NCBI GenBank assembly: GCA_011391085.1 | Contig: JAABRD010000016.1 | Coordinates: forward strand, 20,339-84,338 | Length of the DNA stretch: 64,000 nt | Reading direction: 5' to 3' | DNA from: Thiotrichaceae bacterium | Lineage (GTDB): Bacteria; Pseudomonadota; Gammaproteobacteria; Beggiatoales; Beggiatoaceae | In this document: piece after piece, positions 15,821 to 27,037 of the stretch | Position numbering within the stretch: the stretch's first letter is position 1 | How the letters are laid out: the number at the start of each line of letters is the position of its first letter | The notes under the pieces: model-generated | Databases searched by the model: none | Seen by the model: only the letters and a program-made list of their open reading frames with translations | Told to the model about the DNA's origin: nothing | Position numbers and translations under genes: made by a program

Positions 15821-17626
15821 TTACTTTCCTTCCTTTATGATTTCCAACTGAATCCTGTTATCGTTGAAAATAAACGAATTATCTTCCAACAGATAGCCAA
15901 CATAAACTGTCACAGTCCCCGCGAGAAGCAACTTTCCTTGATAAATGGATACTTCCAGAGACTCTGGAAGTTGTGAATAATATTGTTCCGTTCTCAACAA
16001 CTCTCGGTCCAGTGGCACCCACTCTGAATGACGACGTTGTAACCAAATAGTCTCGGTGGCACTGGCGTGTGGCGGTTGATAGGCGGCGAGGATGACTATA
16101 TAGGCCGTTTTGCCAATATGAGGCGAAGCGACTTGAATACGGGTGGTCAGCGTAATCTCTTCCCCAGTGAAGACCGATAGATGCAGACCTTTCGAGGTTT
16201 GCAACGTGGTTTCAAACGGCACTAGGATGGGAGAGGCACGTTGTTGAATAGTTGTCAGAAGAGAAGGAATCACTTGGTTATTGGGGAGGAGAAGTGATTT
16301 ATGAGAAAGTGTCGGCGTGATGACCGTTTGATAGACCCATAAGACGGGAACTATAGCGGCTATCAACGTCAACAATTGTCCCAAACGATCTGGACTGATA
16401 GACCATTGCCAGGTCCCTTTGAATCTCAGGGTATCTTGAACCCGTTGCACCTCTTCCTTGAGTGGCAATTCTCCCCAAAACAATCCGACTAGATAGGCAA
16501 ATAAGTGTCCTTCTGTGCTATCGAGGAGAAACGAGTTAAATAGACAACCGATGGTCATCGTGATTACCAAGCCCTGGGCCATCCAATCATAGGGGGAGGT
16601 TAAGCGAACGGAAGTTCGCATCAGTTGGTAAAGAAGATAGACAAATAAACCGGTACCTAGCAATCCCCATTGAACCGCTATCATCAAATATTCATTGTGT
16701 GGGTTGGCAGTGGTTTTGATACCTTGAGGTCGGGCTAATTGTTCATATTGATGAGAAAAACTCCCGGTGCCCGCGCCTAACAAAGGATGTTGGGTGACCA
16801 ATATCACGCTGTTTTTGATAAAGCTAATACGCATAGGCACTGACGTTTCTTCACCTTTTTCATAATCTTGCAACCCCGTGGAAACCTTTTCGATACGTTC
16901 ATAGACTTTGTCAGACGTCTGATAGGCAAAGAAGCTAAGAAATGTGACCAGAAGGACACCTAACCAGAGTCCACGGGTGTGATACAGTTGATACATCAGG
17001 AGGAGAATCAGACTTGCCAAAATGAGGTAGCCTGTGCGACCTTGAGTTAGATAGACGATATTGTACAAGATGAGGAGGATGCCAACACTGTATAACCAAC
17101 GCCAACGAGTGGGTTGATGAACCCATTGTACCGCGAGAAAATAAGCCGCTAAGGAGAGGAACAGCCCTTGTGTGATATAGTTTTTGAAGACCACGGGATT
17201 TTCTGGCCCCCCTTTACCAAAGGTCCAACCAGTCCACACGATGAGATAGGACAGTAGGAGAGTGACACCCATAGCAGTCAAGAAGGCTAGGCGTCCTAAC
17301 CTTCGGGTGGAAGCATCTTGAAAGAGAAGAATAAAGAGAGGAATATAAAGGAGTTCCCGATATTTGTCTAACATGCGCCCCGCTTCAGCTAAGGAAACCG
17401 GGGTTTGAATCATTCCCAATAGCATCACGCCAAACAATAGCAGGGCCGGAAGGGTGATGGGATGGGTTCGCAACAGGTGCCATTTCTGCTGATAACGTCC
17501 TTCTGCCAGTAATAATAACAAGGCGAGGGGACAGAGGATATTGGTCAAGACCGTGGAGGTGGGGATAGAGAGACCAATTAAGACGATTAAGATTTTTCGA
17601 AAAGTGTCAAAGGTGGTGGTAGTCAT
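15821..17626 (-). CDS. O-antigen ligase / Wzy-type membrane protein
   Basis: A 601-residue polytopic membrane protein with about ten hydrophobic helices in the first 400 residues and the Wzy_C/O-antigen ligase loop: GAGTGSFSHQYEQLARPQG then TANPHNEYLMIAVQWGLLG, where the NPHNEYL histidine region is characteristic. Members join O-antigen or other glycans to lipid A core or to proteins. The soluble C-terminal part of about 170 residues (after VLWVYQ) is not recognised and ends in a beta-rich tail. The start at 17626 (MTTTTFDTF) is chosen; upstream codons to 17683 are translated repeat sequence. The glycosyltransferase next upstream on the same strand supports a cell-surface polysaccharide role. 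Confidence 0.82.
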   Translation of the reverse strand: MTTTTFDTFRKILIVLIGLSIPTSTVLTNILCPLALLLLLAEGRYQQKWHLLRTHPITLPALLLFGVMLLGMIQTPVSLAEAGRMLDKYRELLYIPLFILLFQDASTRRLGRLAFLTAMGVTLLLSYLIVWTGWTFGKGGPENPVVFKNYITQGLFLSLAAYFLAVQWVHQPTRWRWLYSVGILLILYNIVYLTQGRTGYLILASLILLLMYQLYHTRGLWLGVLLVTFLSFFAYQTSDKVYERIEKVSTGLQDYEKGEETSVPMRISFIKNSVILVTQHPLLGAGTGSFSHQYEQLARPQGIKTTANPHNEYLMIAVQWGLLGTGLFVYLLYQLMRTSVRLTSPYDWMAQGLVITMTIGCLFNSFLLDSTEGHLFAYLVGLFWGELPLKEEVQRVQDTLRFKGTWQWSISPDRLGQLLTLIAAIVPVLWVYQTVITPTLSHKSLLLPNNQVIPSLLTTIQQRASPILVPFETTLQTSKGLHLSVFTGEEITLTTRIQVASPHIGKTAYIVILAAYQPPHASATETIWLQRRHSEWVPLDRELLRTEQYYSQLPESLEVSIYQGKLLLAGTVTVYVGYLLEDNSFIFNDNRIQLEIIKEGK

Positions 17627-17657
17627 GGTGATTTTATTTAGTGAACGAATTGACTTC

Positions 17658-17872
17658 GGTGGAGGGGAGGCTTTGGCCGCCATGCCAGGTGAAGAAATGG
17701 AGGTCTCCCAGAAATTAAAACGGAGGTGGACTAGAGGCTTCAGCCGGAGGGGGACAGAACAGAATTGAAATAGCGGTGCCCCGCCCTCCGGCTGAAGCCT
17801 CTAGTCCACCGGCATTTCGGCTAAAGCCTCTAGTCCACCGGGATTTCGGCTAAAGCCTCCACTCCACCGGCG
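17658..17872. repeat. Family A palindromic repeat cluster
   Basis: Several GGACTAGAGGCTTCAGCCGG arms and their complements separate the O-antigen ligase gene from the glycosyltransferase gene. The repeat runs up to the ligase start and supplies spurious N-terminal codons in that frame. Confidence 0.8.
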
Positions 17873-17885
17873 TTTTCTAAAGCTT

Positions 17886-18770
17886 CTACAATGTTGGTTC
17901 TCTACTGCTAACCAGCCGATAATGTTTCTTACTCAGTTCCCACCCCATTAACCGTTCTAAACGCATCATCCAACGATGTCGACGTTCGCGGCGGGTGAGG
18001 AGATAATGAGGGTTGAGAATTAATTCTGATTCTGCTTGTTCTGCGAACCAGGTTTGCATGATGGCGGGATGAGTGCCAGTGAACTTGCCTAACGCTTGCG
18101 GGTCGATGTCACCGTAGTGGTTAAACGTTGGCGGAGAATGTCCCCAATAGCGACTGACTTGTTGAATTTTCGTTTGCATTTGAGTGACCGCCCGCACATG
18201 ACCATAATGGTAAATCGGGACTCCCGCTAAGGCGCCATGGGGATAACGTCCTTTTTTATTCTTATCCATGACCACAAAAAATAATCCATCTGGGGAGTAA
18301 TTGCGAATACTATTACGAATGATTCGCGGGGCACGTCGATACCAACCGGGACTGATAGCCAGCGTGTGAGGGTCTCCATAAAAGTGATAATAATCAAATA
18401 TCAACGCTTCTATTTTAGGATTGTCCAAATGCGTTTGCAAGGTCATTTTTAAACGGGGAATATCCTGTTCATGGAGGACTTCATCAGCTTCCAAATAAAA
18501 CGCCCAATCGCCCGTGCAGTTAAACTGGGCGATCATTTTTTGTTGTGCATACACATATCCTCGATCTTGCATCGTTTCATTCCATTGTGTTTCCAACACT
18601 CGTAATTTGGAGTCTCCCAACCCTTGAATCTGGGTTAAAGTATCATCTGGTCCTGCACCCACCGCGACTACGACTTCGTCACAGATTGACAAGAGGCTGT
18701 GAAGACTTTCCAAGTAGGGATAGCCGAGTAGGGTACCATTTCTAACAAAGGTAAAGCCGCTGATTTTCAT
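17886..18770 (-). CDS. Glycosyltransferase family 2 protein
   Basis: A 294-residue protein with the GT-A start MKISGFTFVRNG, the ICDEVVVAVGAGPDDTL nucleotide-binding strand, and the acidic FYLEADEVLHEQD segment (about residues 92-104) that stands in for the metal-binding DxD motif. The later half (ISPGWYRRAPRIIRNS, GVPIYHYGHVR) matches a GT2 subgroup found in lipopolysaccharide and surface-glycan loci. It acts at the cytoplasmic face and transfers a sugar from a nucleotide donor; the acceptor is unknown. It is transcribed in the same direction as the O-antigen ligase-like gene, separated by repeats. Confidence 0.85.
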   Translation of the reverse strand: MKISGFTFVRNGTLLGYPYLESLHSLLSICDEVVVAVGAGPDDTLTQIQGLGDSKLRVLETQWNETMQDRGYVYAQQKMIAQFNCTGDWAFYLEADEVLHEQDIPRLKMTLQTHLDNPKIEALIFDYYHFYGDPHTLAISPGWYRRAPRIIRNSIRNYSPDGLFFVVMDKNKKGRYPHGALAGVPIYHYGHVRAVTQMQTKIQQVSRYWGHSPPTFNHYGDIDPQALGKFTGTHPAIMQTWFAEQAESELILNPHYLLTRRERRHRWMMRLERLMGWELSKKHYRLVSSREPTL

Positions 18771-18931
18771 GGAGTTAAGTTAACTGGCAATTGGCAAGAG
18801 GGTTGCATAAATAAAAGGTCGTGTTATTATAACCAACATACCATTTTAAATGCAACCTTAAATATCACTGTGATTCTCGTTCTTGTACAAAGCTACGCTT
18901 TGGACTGCCAGACGAGAATTTGTTAATTATT

Positions 18932-20770
18932 ATGCCTGACACTCTTACTACTGACATGATGCTAGTCTTAGGTGTACTAGCGATCACTATTTTTTTATTT
19001 ATCACTGAACTGGTCCGCGTGGACGTGGCCGCTTTGCTGGTTTTGGTGATGATAGGTTTATTTGGATTAGTTCCCATCAATGACCTCTTCAATGGTTTTG
19101 CCAGTAACGCGGTTATTTCGATTATCGGCATTATGATAATTGGGGCAGGACTTGACAAAGCGGGAGTCATGATTCGCATTGCGCAATTTCTCATCAAAAT
19201 CGGCGGACACACCGAGAAAGGTATTTTGCCCGTCGTCCTAGCCACAGGCGCCTTCATTTCCAGTTTCATGCCCAATGTCGGGGCCGCGGCCTTGATGTTA
19301 CCGGTTGTCAGTCGCGTGTCCGCCCGCACCAACGTCCCCCTCTCACGCTTGTTGATGCCCATGGGCTTCAGTGTGTTGATAGGTGGCACTCTCAGTTTAG
19401 TCGGCTGTAGTGCCTTGATTGTCCTCAACGATGTCATTTTGGCGGTCAATAAAACGTTACCAGCAACGATTTCTCCTCTGCCACCATTTGGATTATTTGC
19501 ACCTACCCCAATTGGCCTTGTATTAGTCAGTGTCGGTATTCTCTATTTTTTAGTAGCCGGCCAGAAACTCTTACCAGCCCTAAAAACTCACTCTACCGAA
19601 TCGATTACCCCGGTGGAATATTTTAAGCAACGGTATGGTGTGCAAGGAAACATTTTTGAACTGTTAGTCACCCCCAATTCTCCTCTGATGGGCGCCACCA
19701 TTGCGGAATATGAACAACAATTACATCAAAGGGCTGCTATCGTGGCCCTCTTGAAAGGCAGACATTTACGCATTTCGCCTGCCAAAGATGTCACTTTGGA
19801 AGCGGGTGACAGTTTTGCCATCATGGGCAATCCCACTGACATTGAAACCTTCGCCCAGAAATGTCATCTCCTCCTCCGTCCACAGATTGGGATTTTCATC
19901 GAAATGTTAGCCGCGACCCGTTCTGGTGTTTCTGAAGTCGTGATTCCTGCCGGTTCGCAACTGATTGGCCAAAGTCTCCTGGGAATGCGAATGCGGAAGA
20001 CGTATGGCTTGAGTGTGTTGCAAGTGACTCGTCAACAACAGACCACTCAAGAAGGGTTACGCGACTTTGTGTTACAAAGTGGAGACACCTTATTGGTGCA
20101 TAGCACTTGGGAAGATTTAGCGGCATTGAGAGAAAACAAAAATTTCATCACCGTGTCACCGCGTCACCTAACCGAAGCGTACGTCGCTTCCAAGACTATG
20201 TGGACGGCCACCGGTATTGCCTTGGTGACACTCAGTTTAGTATTGTTCACCGAATTGCGATTGGCATTAGTGCTACTCATGGGCGCACTCGGTATGATTC
20301 TCAGTGGCGTGATCAAAATAGAAGAGAGTTACAAACGAGTCAGTTGGCAAACGGTCTTTTTATTAGCGGGATTGATACCGTTAGGAACGGCCTTTCAAAC
20401 CACTGGCACCGCCGCTTGGATTGCCCATCACACGGTTAACTTGTTAGGAGGAATGCCGATGTGGGTGCTACAAACGGTATTAGTGTTGCTGACGACGTTC
20501 TTTTCGCAATTGATGTCGAATGTAGGCACCACGGTCCTCCTCGTCCCCATTGCAGTCAATATTGCGCTACAAACAGGTGGCAACCCCGCTGCCTTTGCCC
20601 TCATGGTGGCCTTAGCAACCTCCAATTCTTTTCTGTTACCGACTCATCAAGTCAATGCGTTAATGATGGGCCCTGGGGGTTATCGAGTAGCCGACTACCT
20701 GCGGGCGGGCGGCGTGATGACGGTATTGTTTTTAGTGATTTTGGTGGGGATGGTGAATGTGGTTTTTTAG
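18932..20770 (+). CDS. SLC13/DASS-family permease with TrkA-C domains
   Basis: A 612-residue inner membrane transporter. Hydrophobic helices fill residues 8-195 and 400-612, with the conserved GFASNAVISIIGIMIIGAG and MPNVGAAALMLPVV segments; the second half repeats the pattern (SNVGTTVLLVPIAV, then ATSNSFLLPTHQVNALMMGPGGY). Between them sit two cytosolic TrkA-C (RCK_C) domains (about 215-380; VTPNSPLMGATIAE, then VVIPAGSQLIGQSLLGM). This architecture is common for dicarboxylate, sulfate or related anion transporters; the substrate cannot be told. The ATG at 18932 is chosen over the TTG at 18920. Confidence 0.9.
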   Translation: MPDTLTTDMMLVLGVLAITIFLFITELVRVDVAALLVLVMIGLFGLVPINDLFNGFASNAVISIIGIMIIGAGLDKAGVMIRIAQFLIKIGGHTEKGILPVVLATGAFISSFMPNVGAAALMLPVVSRVSARTNVPLSRLLMPMGFSVLIGGTLSLVGCSALIVLNDVILAVNKTLPATISPLPPFGLFAPTPIGLVLVSVGILYFLVAGQKLLPALKTHSTESITPVEYFKQRYGVQGNIFELLVTPNSPLMGATIAEYEQQLHQRAAIVALLKGRHLRISPAKDVTLEAGDSFAIMGNPTDIETFAQKCHLLLRPQIGIFIEMLAATRSGVSEVVIPAGSQLIGQSLLGMRMRKTYGLSVLQVTRQQQTTQEGLRDFVLQSGDTLLVHSTWEDLAALRENKNFITVSPRHLTEAYVASKTMWTATGIALVTLSLVLFTELRLALVLLMGALGMILSGVIKIEESYKRVSWQTVFLLAGLIPLGTAFQTTGTAAWIAHHTVNLLGGMPMWVLQTVLVLLTTFFSQLMSNVGTTVLLVPIAVNIALQTGGNPAAFALMVALATSNSFLLPTHQVNALMMGPGGYRVADYLRAGGVMTVLFLVILVGMVNVVF

Positions 20771-20812
20771 GGAGAGGTTAAGGAGTTAAGGTAGCCAAAA
20801 AATTAAAGTCGT

Positions 20813-20962
20813 GGTGGACTAGAGGCTTTAGCCGGTGGGGGCAGAAGATAATTGAAATCGCAATGCCCCCATCGATAGGTGGACTAGAGGCTTCAGCCGG
20901 AGGGGGATGGAACAGAATTGAAATTGCAGTGCCCACCCACCGGCTAAAGCCTCTAGTCCACC
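20813..20962. repeat. Family A palindromic repeat cluster
   Basis: Three arms of the GGACTAGAGGCTTTAGCCGG type and a final complement; see 13073. Confidence 0.8.
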
Positions 20963-21018
20963 GCTATTTTAATTCTTTGAAATTCCTCGTTTCCACGTGC
21001 CTGTGTGGAAACGAGGAA

Positions 21019-21073
21019 CGTAAGACAATTTTAAGAAAACATTAAGACTATTTTAAGAATCCTTTGTTATTCT
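21019..21073 (+). promoter_or_regulatory. Four tandem PmrA/QseB-like half-sites and promoter
   Basis: CGTAAG, TTTAAG, ATTAAG and TTTAAG at 21019, 21030, 21041 and 21052 are spaced exactly 11 bases apart (N5 between hexamers), the pattern of PmrA/BasR-type OmpR-family response regulator boxes. A possible -10 (TATTCT, 21068-21073) follows. The DUF2202 gene starts at 21161. Between them lies an ATAAAGGTAA / TTACCTTTAT inverted repeat (21081-21122). Confidence 0.6.
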
Positions 21074-21160
21074 AGTCAGTATAAAGGTAACTGTTGATGG
21101 TTAACTGGGTCATTACCTTTATATTTAAACATGACTTCATCTAACTTAGGAGAACGCACT

Positions 21161-21979
21161 ATGAAAATACCCTCTCTAGCCCTTATTTTGGGTTTAACAA
21201 CCACTGTCGTGGGTTATTCTGCTGAACCAGCACCCACGCCTGCACCAGATTCTTCGCAAAGTGCTTGTAGTCCAGACACGATGGTTTTCAATTTTCCCTC
21301 TCAAGAACTCAGTTCAGCGGAAAAAGACAGTCTTCTCCAGCTATTAGGACAGGAAAAATTGTTGCAGGATGTGTATGCGAAACTGTATGAAAAATGGCCG
21401 TTGCCAGCGTTTCAAGAGATTCCCCGTGGGGAAGAACGACATGCCAATGGGGTCAAGGCGTTGTTGAGGAAATATCAACTCACCGACCCCAATGTCGATA
21501 AACTAGCGGGTGTCTTTGAGGATGCCAAATTGACTCAGCAGTACCAAGATTTGGTGGCAAAGGGCAACGGTTCCTTGGAAGAGGCCATGACGGTATTGGC
21601 TTCCTTAGAGGAACAAGATGCGGTGGATTTGGAAAAAGCCGTGACCGCCACTGACAATTTTGACGTGCAATTTGTGTATCGTCAATTGGCCAAAGGTTCC
21701 AGAAACCATCTGCGCGACTTGGTCAGTTTGTTGCGTGACAAAGGGACAACCTATCAACCGGCATTTTACAGCATGGCGGATTTTCAGAAAGTGGTTGATG
21801 CGGGACAGGAGAAGTACTTGTATGATGATCCTTCACAAGTGCCGTGTAAGCCGAAGAAACAAGAGAAGTTGCAGATTGAAGGGAAGCCCAATCTGCGTGG
21901 TCCCCAAGTGGATCCACCCGTGGTTGGCAGAGATCACCCGGCGGCGCCTGAAGAAGAGGAGGGAGATGATAAAGATTGA
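21161..21979 (+). CDS. Secreted DUF2202 (ferritin-like) protein
   Basis: A 272-residue protein with a Sec signal peptide (MKIPSLALILGLTTTVVGYSA). The DUF2202 domain covers about residues 45-215: LLQLLGQEKLLQDVYAKLYEKW, then EERHANGVKALLRKY, and later EEQDAVDLEKAV and KGSRNHLRDL. These helices carry the Glu and His residues of a ferritin-like four-helix bundle and could bind metal. The C-terminal tail is charged and Pro-rich. The ATG at 21161 is chosen for the TTAGGAGA site 7 bases upstream; the ATG at 21131 lacks one. Tandem response-regulator boxes upstream suggest induction by an envelope or metal signal (inference). Confidence 0.85.
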   Translation: MKIPSLALILGLTTTVVGYSAEPAPTPAPDSSQSACSPDTMVFNFPSQELSSAEKDSLLQLLGQEKLLQDVYAKLYEKWPLPAFQEIPRGEERHANGVKALLRKYQLTDPNVDKLAGVFEDAKLTQQYQDLVAKGNGSLEEAMTVLASLEEQDAVDLEKAVTATDNFDVQFVYRQLAKGSRNHLRDLVSLLRDKGTTYQPAFYSMADFQKVVDAGQEKYLYDDPSQVPCKPKKQEKLQIEGKPNLRGPQVDPPVVGRDHPAAPEEEEGDDKD

Positions 21980-22079
21980 TTCGTCACCCACTTAAACCTG
22001 ACAAGTCTTTGAGAACTGTCAGGTTTGTTTCTCAAGTTAAACCTGGCAGGTCGCAGAACACCTGTCAGGTTTGTTTAAG

Positions 22080-22213
22080 TATAGTAATATTCCTTCTCAT
22101 TTGTACCCCCCCTGCCCCCCCGTACACGGGGGGGAGTGACACTAGTATACGGGGGAGTGACCCCCCCGCGTGCGGGGGGCAGGGGGGTACAAATGAGAAG
22201 GAATATCACTATA
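22080..22213. repeat. MITE-like element, family C (TATAGTnATATT ends)
   Basis: The ends TATAGTAATATTCCTTCT and AGAAGGAATATCACTATA enclose GTACACGGGGGG-type GC palindromes. It shares its termini with elements at 29895 and 45729, which have a different core, and part of its core with 32420 and 44667. Confidence 0.75.
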
Positions 22214-22288
22214 TCAGTGCCTAACCTATTGTATAGACATTTCGTTTTGACACTGGTCATTTTTAATTAAAAAATTTCACAACTGCTT

Positions 22289-22846
22289 ATGAATTTACCT
22301 CCTTATCAAAAGACCCGTTTGCTTCACTTAGGGTTACTCATTTTCATCATAGCGGCTTGGCTAACCAGCGAAGGTGCCGACAGCTATGAAGACTTGAACC
22401 ACTTCGATTTCACGGTGCATAAATGGCTAGGAATGGGCGTGGTACTGTTTGTCTGCCTACGTCTGTTTTATGGCTTCATAGGTCCTCAAAACGTTCGCTT
22501 TTCGCAACTTCTCCCGTACAATCGCAGCCGTTTGCAACTGATTGGACAAGATTTTTTAAACCTGATCACGTTCAAACTTCCTCCGGGGCCTACTCATCAG
22601 GGTTTAATCGGTGCCATCAAACTGTTTGGTTTATGCCTCTTCACTTGGATGGCCACCACTGGCACTCTTATGTTTATTTGGTTAGAACCGGGCAAAGAAG
22701 CCACCGGACCAATACATATCGTGATGGAACTTCATGAAATTGGCGAACCGCTGATTCCTCTTTATCTCGTGCTACACATCGGTATCGTGATATTCTATGC
22801 CATTAAGGGACGAGATTTATGGCGGAAGATGTTTTTTTGGCAATGA
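22289..22846 (+). CDS. Cytochrome b561-type di-heme membrane protein
   Basis: A 185-residue protein with four hydrophobic helices and histidines placed for two b-type hemes: His13 in KTRLLHLGLL, His44/His49 around DFTVHKWLGMG, and HIVMELHEIGE plus LVLHIGIV in the last two helices. It matches the cytochrome b/b6 domain (b561, Ni/Fe-hydrogenase cytochrome b-like) proteins that pass electrons between quinones and a periplasmic partner. No hydrogenase or dehydrogenase genes are adjacent. It follows the DUF2202 gene by about 300 bases, with a repeat between, so co-transcription is uncertain. Confidence 0.85.
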   Translation: MNLPPYQKTRLLHLGLLIFIIAAWLTSEGADSYEDLNHFDFTVHKWLGMGVVLFVCLRLFYGFIGPQNVRFSQLLPYNRSRLQLIGQDFLNLITFKLPPGPTHQGLIGAIKLFGLCLFTWMATTGTLMFIWLEPGKEATGPIHIVMELHEIGEPLIPLYLVLHIGIVIFYAIKGRDLWRKMFFWQ

Positions 22847-22850
22847 GGCG

Positions 22851-22948
22851 GTTGGAGTAGAGGCTTTAGCCGGCTACCAGTAGGCACACTCCAGAATTCA
22901 AGAGTGGGAGGGTGCCTACCGCCGGCAGGCTAAAGCCTCCACTCCAAC
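22851..22948. repeat. Family A palindromic repeat
   Basis: GTTGGAGTAGAGGCTTTAGC and its complement flank a spacer with inverted arms; it lies between the cytochrome gene and the convergent mutase gene. Confidence 0.8.
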
Positions 22949-22969
22949 GTCTTCTTCTTTACCAATATC

Positions 22970-24346
22970 TCAAAACGGCAACTTCAAAGACTTATCAATT
23001 CCCAACAACTGCCGCCGAAACTGTTCCTGAATGTTCTCCAACGCTGTTTGAGTATTCGCTTCAAACCGAATCACTAAACAAGGGGTGGTGTTCGATGGAC
23101 GCACCAATCCCCAGCCATCTTTAAAATCTGCACGAATGCCATCTATTGTGCAAATTTCCGCGTCTGGCAATTGGAAAGAAGCACGAATTTTATCCATCAG
23201 TTCATAGTGTTGACCAAAATTTTCCAGTTCCAATTTCAACTCCGGCGTGTTCACTGCATCAGGAAGGGAGGCAAACACTTTGGTGGGACTGCGTGTCTCG
23301 ATGGAGAGTATTTCAAGTAAGCGGGCCGCCGCATAGAGGGCATCATCAAAGCCATACCAGCGTTCTTTAAAGAAAATATGTCCACTCATTTCACCTCCTA
23401 AAGCGGCATCTGTTTCTTTAATTTTGGACTTGATAAATGAGTGTCCGGTCTTCCACATAATCGGTTCGCCACCGTGTTGTTTGATGGCATTGCCTAAATG
23501 TCTGCTACACTTAACATCGAAGATAATTTTAGCCCCCGGCTGACGTTTTAAAATGTCCTTGGCGTACAATATCATTTGACGGTCCGGCCAAATAATTTTG
23601 CCGTTGACATCCACGACGCCTAAACGGTCCGCATCGCCATCAAATGCCAGTCCCAAATCCGCCCCTTTGGCTTTGACGGTTCGAATCAGCGTTTCCAAAT
23701 TCTCCGGCTGACTGGGGTCTGGATGATGATTGGGAAAATGACCATCGACCTCGCAATAAAGTTCAATGACTTCACATCCTAAAGCGCATAACAAATGAGG
23801 CGCAATCACGCCTGCCACGCCGTTTCCGCAATCGACTACGACTTTGAAGGTGCGGGCCAATTGAACATCTTTCGTGATTCGTTTGAGATAAGCATGGTGA
23901 ATGTCAGACGTGTGTAACGTGCCCGTGCCCCCCGTGATAAGGTTGCCGGTATCGATGCGAGTTTTGAGGGCTTGAATGGCGTCCCCAAACAAGGTGTCTC
24001 CTCCTAACATGATTTTAAAGCCGTTGTAATCAGCCGGATTATGACTGCCTGTGATCATCACTCCACTGCCGGTTTTCAAATAGTAAGTGGCAAAATAGAG
24101 AACAGGCGTGGGCACCATCCCAATATCGATTACATCTCGGCCAGCCGCTAAGAGTCCCTGAATCAAGGCATTTTGTAAAGAAGGCCCAGACAGTCGCCCA
24201 TCCCTGGCGACGATGACGGTTGTTTGACCGCGTGCTTGGGCTTCACTGCCGATGGCTTGACCAATTTGAGTGGCGATGGTCGGAGTCAGGGTGGTACCGA
24301 CGATGCCACGAATGTCGTAGGATCGGAAAATGGAGTCGTTTGACAT
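22970..24346 (-). CDS. algC: Phosphomannomutase/phosphoglucomutase (AlgC type)
   Basis: A 458-residue alpha-D-phosphohexomutase. It interconverts mannose or glucose 1- and 6-phosphates, feeding GDP-mannose, alginate and LPS synthesis. Motifs in order: FRSYDIRGI at the N terminus; MITGSHNP with the phosphoserine (about residue 110); the metal loop AFDGDADRLG (about 240); GGEMSGHIFF sugar-binding loop; RPSNTTPCLVIRFE phosphate-binding loop. The ATG at 24346 (MSNDSIFRSYD) fits homologs; the longer frame to 24457 adds unrelated codons. Nearby genes for glycan assembly and a second mutase agree with a polysaccharide role. Confidence 0.93.
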   Translation of the reverse strand: MSNDSIFRSYDIRGIVGTTLTPTIATQIGQAIGSEAQARGQTTVIVARDGRLSGPSLQNALIQGLLAAGRDVIDIGMVPTPVLYFATYYLKTGSGVMITGSHNPADYNGFKIMLGGDTLFGDAIQALKTRIDTGNLITGGTGTLHTSDIHHAYLKRITKDVQLARTFKVVVDCGNGVAGVIAPHLLCALGCEVIELYCEVDGHFPNHHPDPSQPENLETLIRTVKAKGADLGLAFDGDADRLGVVDVNGKIIWPDRQMILYAKDILKRQPGAKIIFDVKCSRHLGNAIKQHGGEPIMWKTGHSFIKSKIKETDAALGGEMSGHIFFKERWYGFDDALYAAARLLEILSIETRSPTKVFASLPDAVNTPELKLELENFGQHYELMDKIRASFQLPDAEICTIDGIRADFKDGWGLVRPSNTTPCLVIRFEANTQTALENIQEQFRRQLLGIDKSLKLPF

Positions 24347-24516
24347 AGTGTTGAGTTTTTCTGAATGGTGAATGAATTGGAGGGGAACAGTGAGAAACGA
24401 GGTTAGAACGAGGTTAGTATGAATAGTGAGTAGTAGATAATTTGGCCATAATGCCATTGGTTAAGGAGTTAATCAAGTGGGTTAAGGAGTTAAGATAACA
24501 AAAAAATCAAGGCAAC

Positions 24517-24922
24517 GGTGGACTAGAGGCTTTAGCCGCCATGCCATTAAGTTAAGGAATGTAAAGTGGCCAAAGAATTAAAATAGCGGTGGACTAGAGG
24601 CTTCAGGTGGCCAAAGAATTAAAATAGCGGTGGACTAGAGGCTTCAGCCGGAGGGGGCACGGTGATTTCAACATCTGTTCGGCACTCTCCGGCTAAAGCC
24701 TCTAGTCCACCTTCGGCACTCTCCGGCTAAAGCCTCTAGTCCACCTGTGGCCAAAGAATTAAAATAGCGGTGGACTAGAGGCTTCAGCCGGTGGGAGGGC
24801 ACGGTGATTTCAACATCTGTTCGGCACTCTCCGGCTAAAGCCTCTAGTCCACCTTCGGCACTCTCCGGCTAAAGCCTCTAGTCCACCTTCGGCACTCTCC
24901 GGCTAAAGCCTCTAGTCCACCG
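24517..24922. repeat. Large cluster of family A palindromes
   Basis: About ten arms, with tandem repetition of whole units: TCGGCACTCTCCGGCTAAAG plus CCTCTAGTCCACC is repeated back to back, and AAAGAATTAAAATAGCGGTG before an arm occurs three times. This shows the family grows by local duplication as well as dispersal. Confidence 0.85.
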
Positions 24923-24937
24923 CTACTTTTAATTTCT

Positions 24938-25081
24938 AATGTCTGAACTTTGATTAGAATGATTTTCAGATGAACTATGATTAGTAAAACCTCCTTATCA
25001 TAGTCGTCATTTAATCATCTCAATCAGAGTTCAAGACTGACGAGAAATTGCACGATATTTCACCCAGATTGCCTCACTACC
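24938..25081. repeat. MITE-like element, family B (left end degenerate)
   Basis: The inner GTCTGAACT...TGATTAG arm and the right end ACCCAGATTGCCTCACTAC are kept; the left terminal GTAGTGATGCAATG is missing. It directly follows the family A cluster. Confidence 0.7.
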
Positions 25082-25088
25082 GATCATT

Positions 25089-26795
<1,707 letters not shown>

Positions 26796-26813
26796 TCAAA
26801 TTTTTGGTCATGT

Positions 26814-26846
26814 TTCAGGAGTCCAAGGCTATGCTTTGGACTCCTG
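26814..26846. repeat. Family G palindrome
   Basis: TTCAGGAGTCCAAGGC and GCTTTGGACTCCTGG form a hairpin directly abutting the next family B element. Similar palindromes lie at 54297 and 59369. Confidence 0.6.
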
Positions 26847-27008
26847 GTAGTGATGCAATGTGGGTTCTCTGTCTGAACTCTGATTAGAATGATTTTCAGA
26901 TGGACTCTGATTAATCAATCTTCCTTTCATAGCCCTCATTTAATCATCTAAATCACAGTTCAAGACGAAGAGAAACCGCACGATCTTTCACCCAGATTGC
27001 CTCACTAC
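26847..27008. repeat. MITE-like element, family B
   Basis: A full-length copy with both GTAGTGATGCAATG and GATTGCCTCACTAC ends; see 1941. With the preceding palindrome it fills the gap between the metalloprotease and pgm genes. Confidence 0.75.
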
Positions 27009-27037
27009 CGGACTCCTGTCATACGATCTAGGCTGGT

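Noticed and set aside
18865-19449. 194-codon minus-strand open frame opposite the SLC13 permease
   Set aside because: Shadow of the permease; low-complexity Thr/Ser/Ile composition and no recognisable domain.
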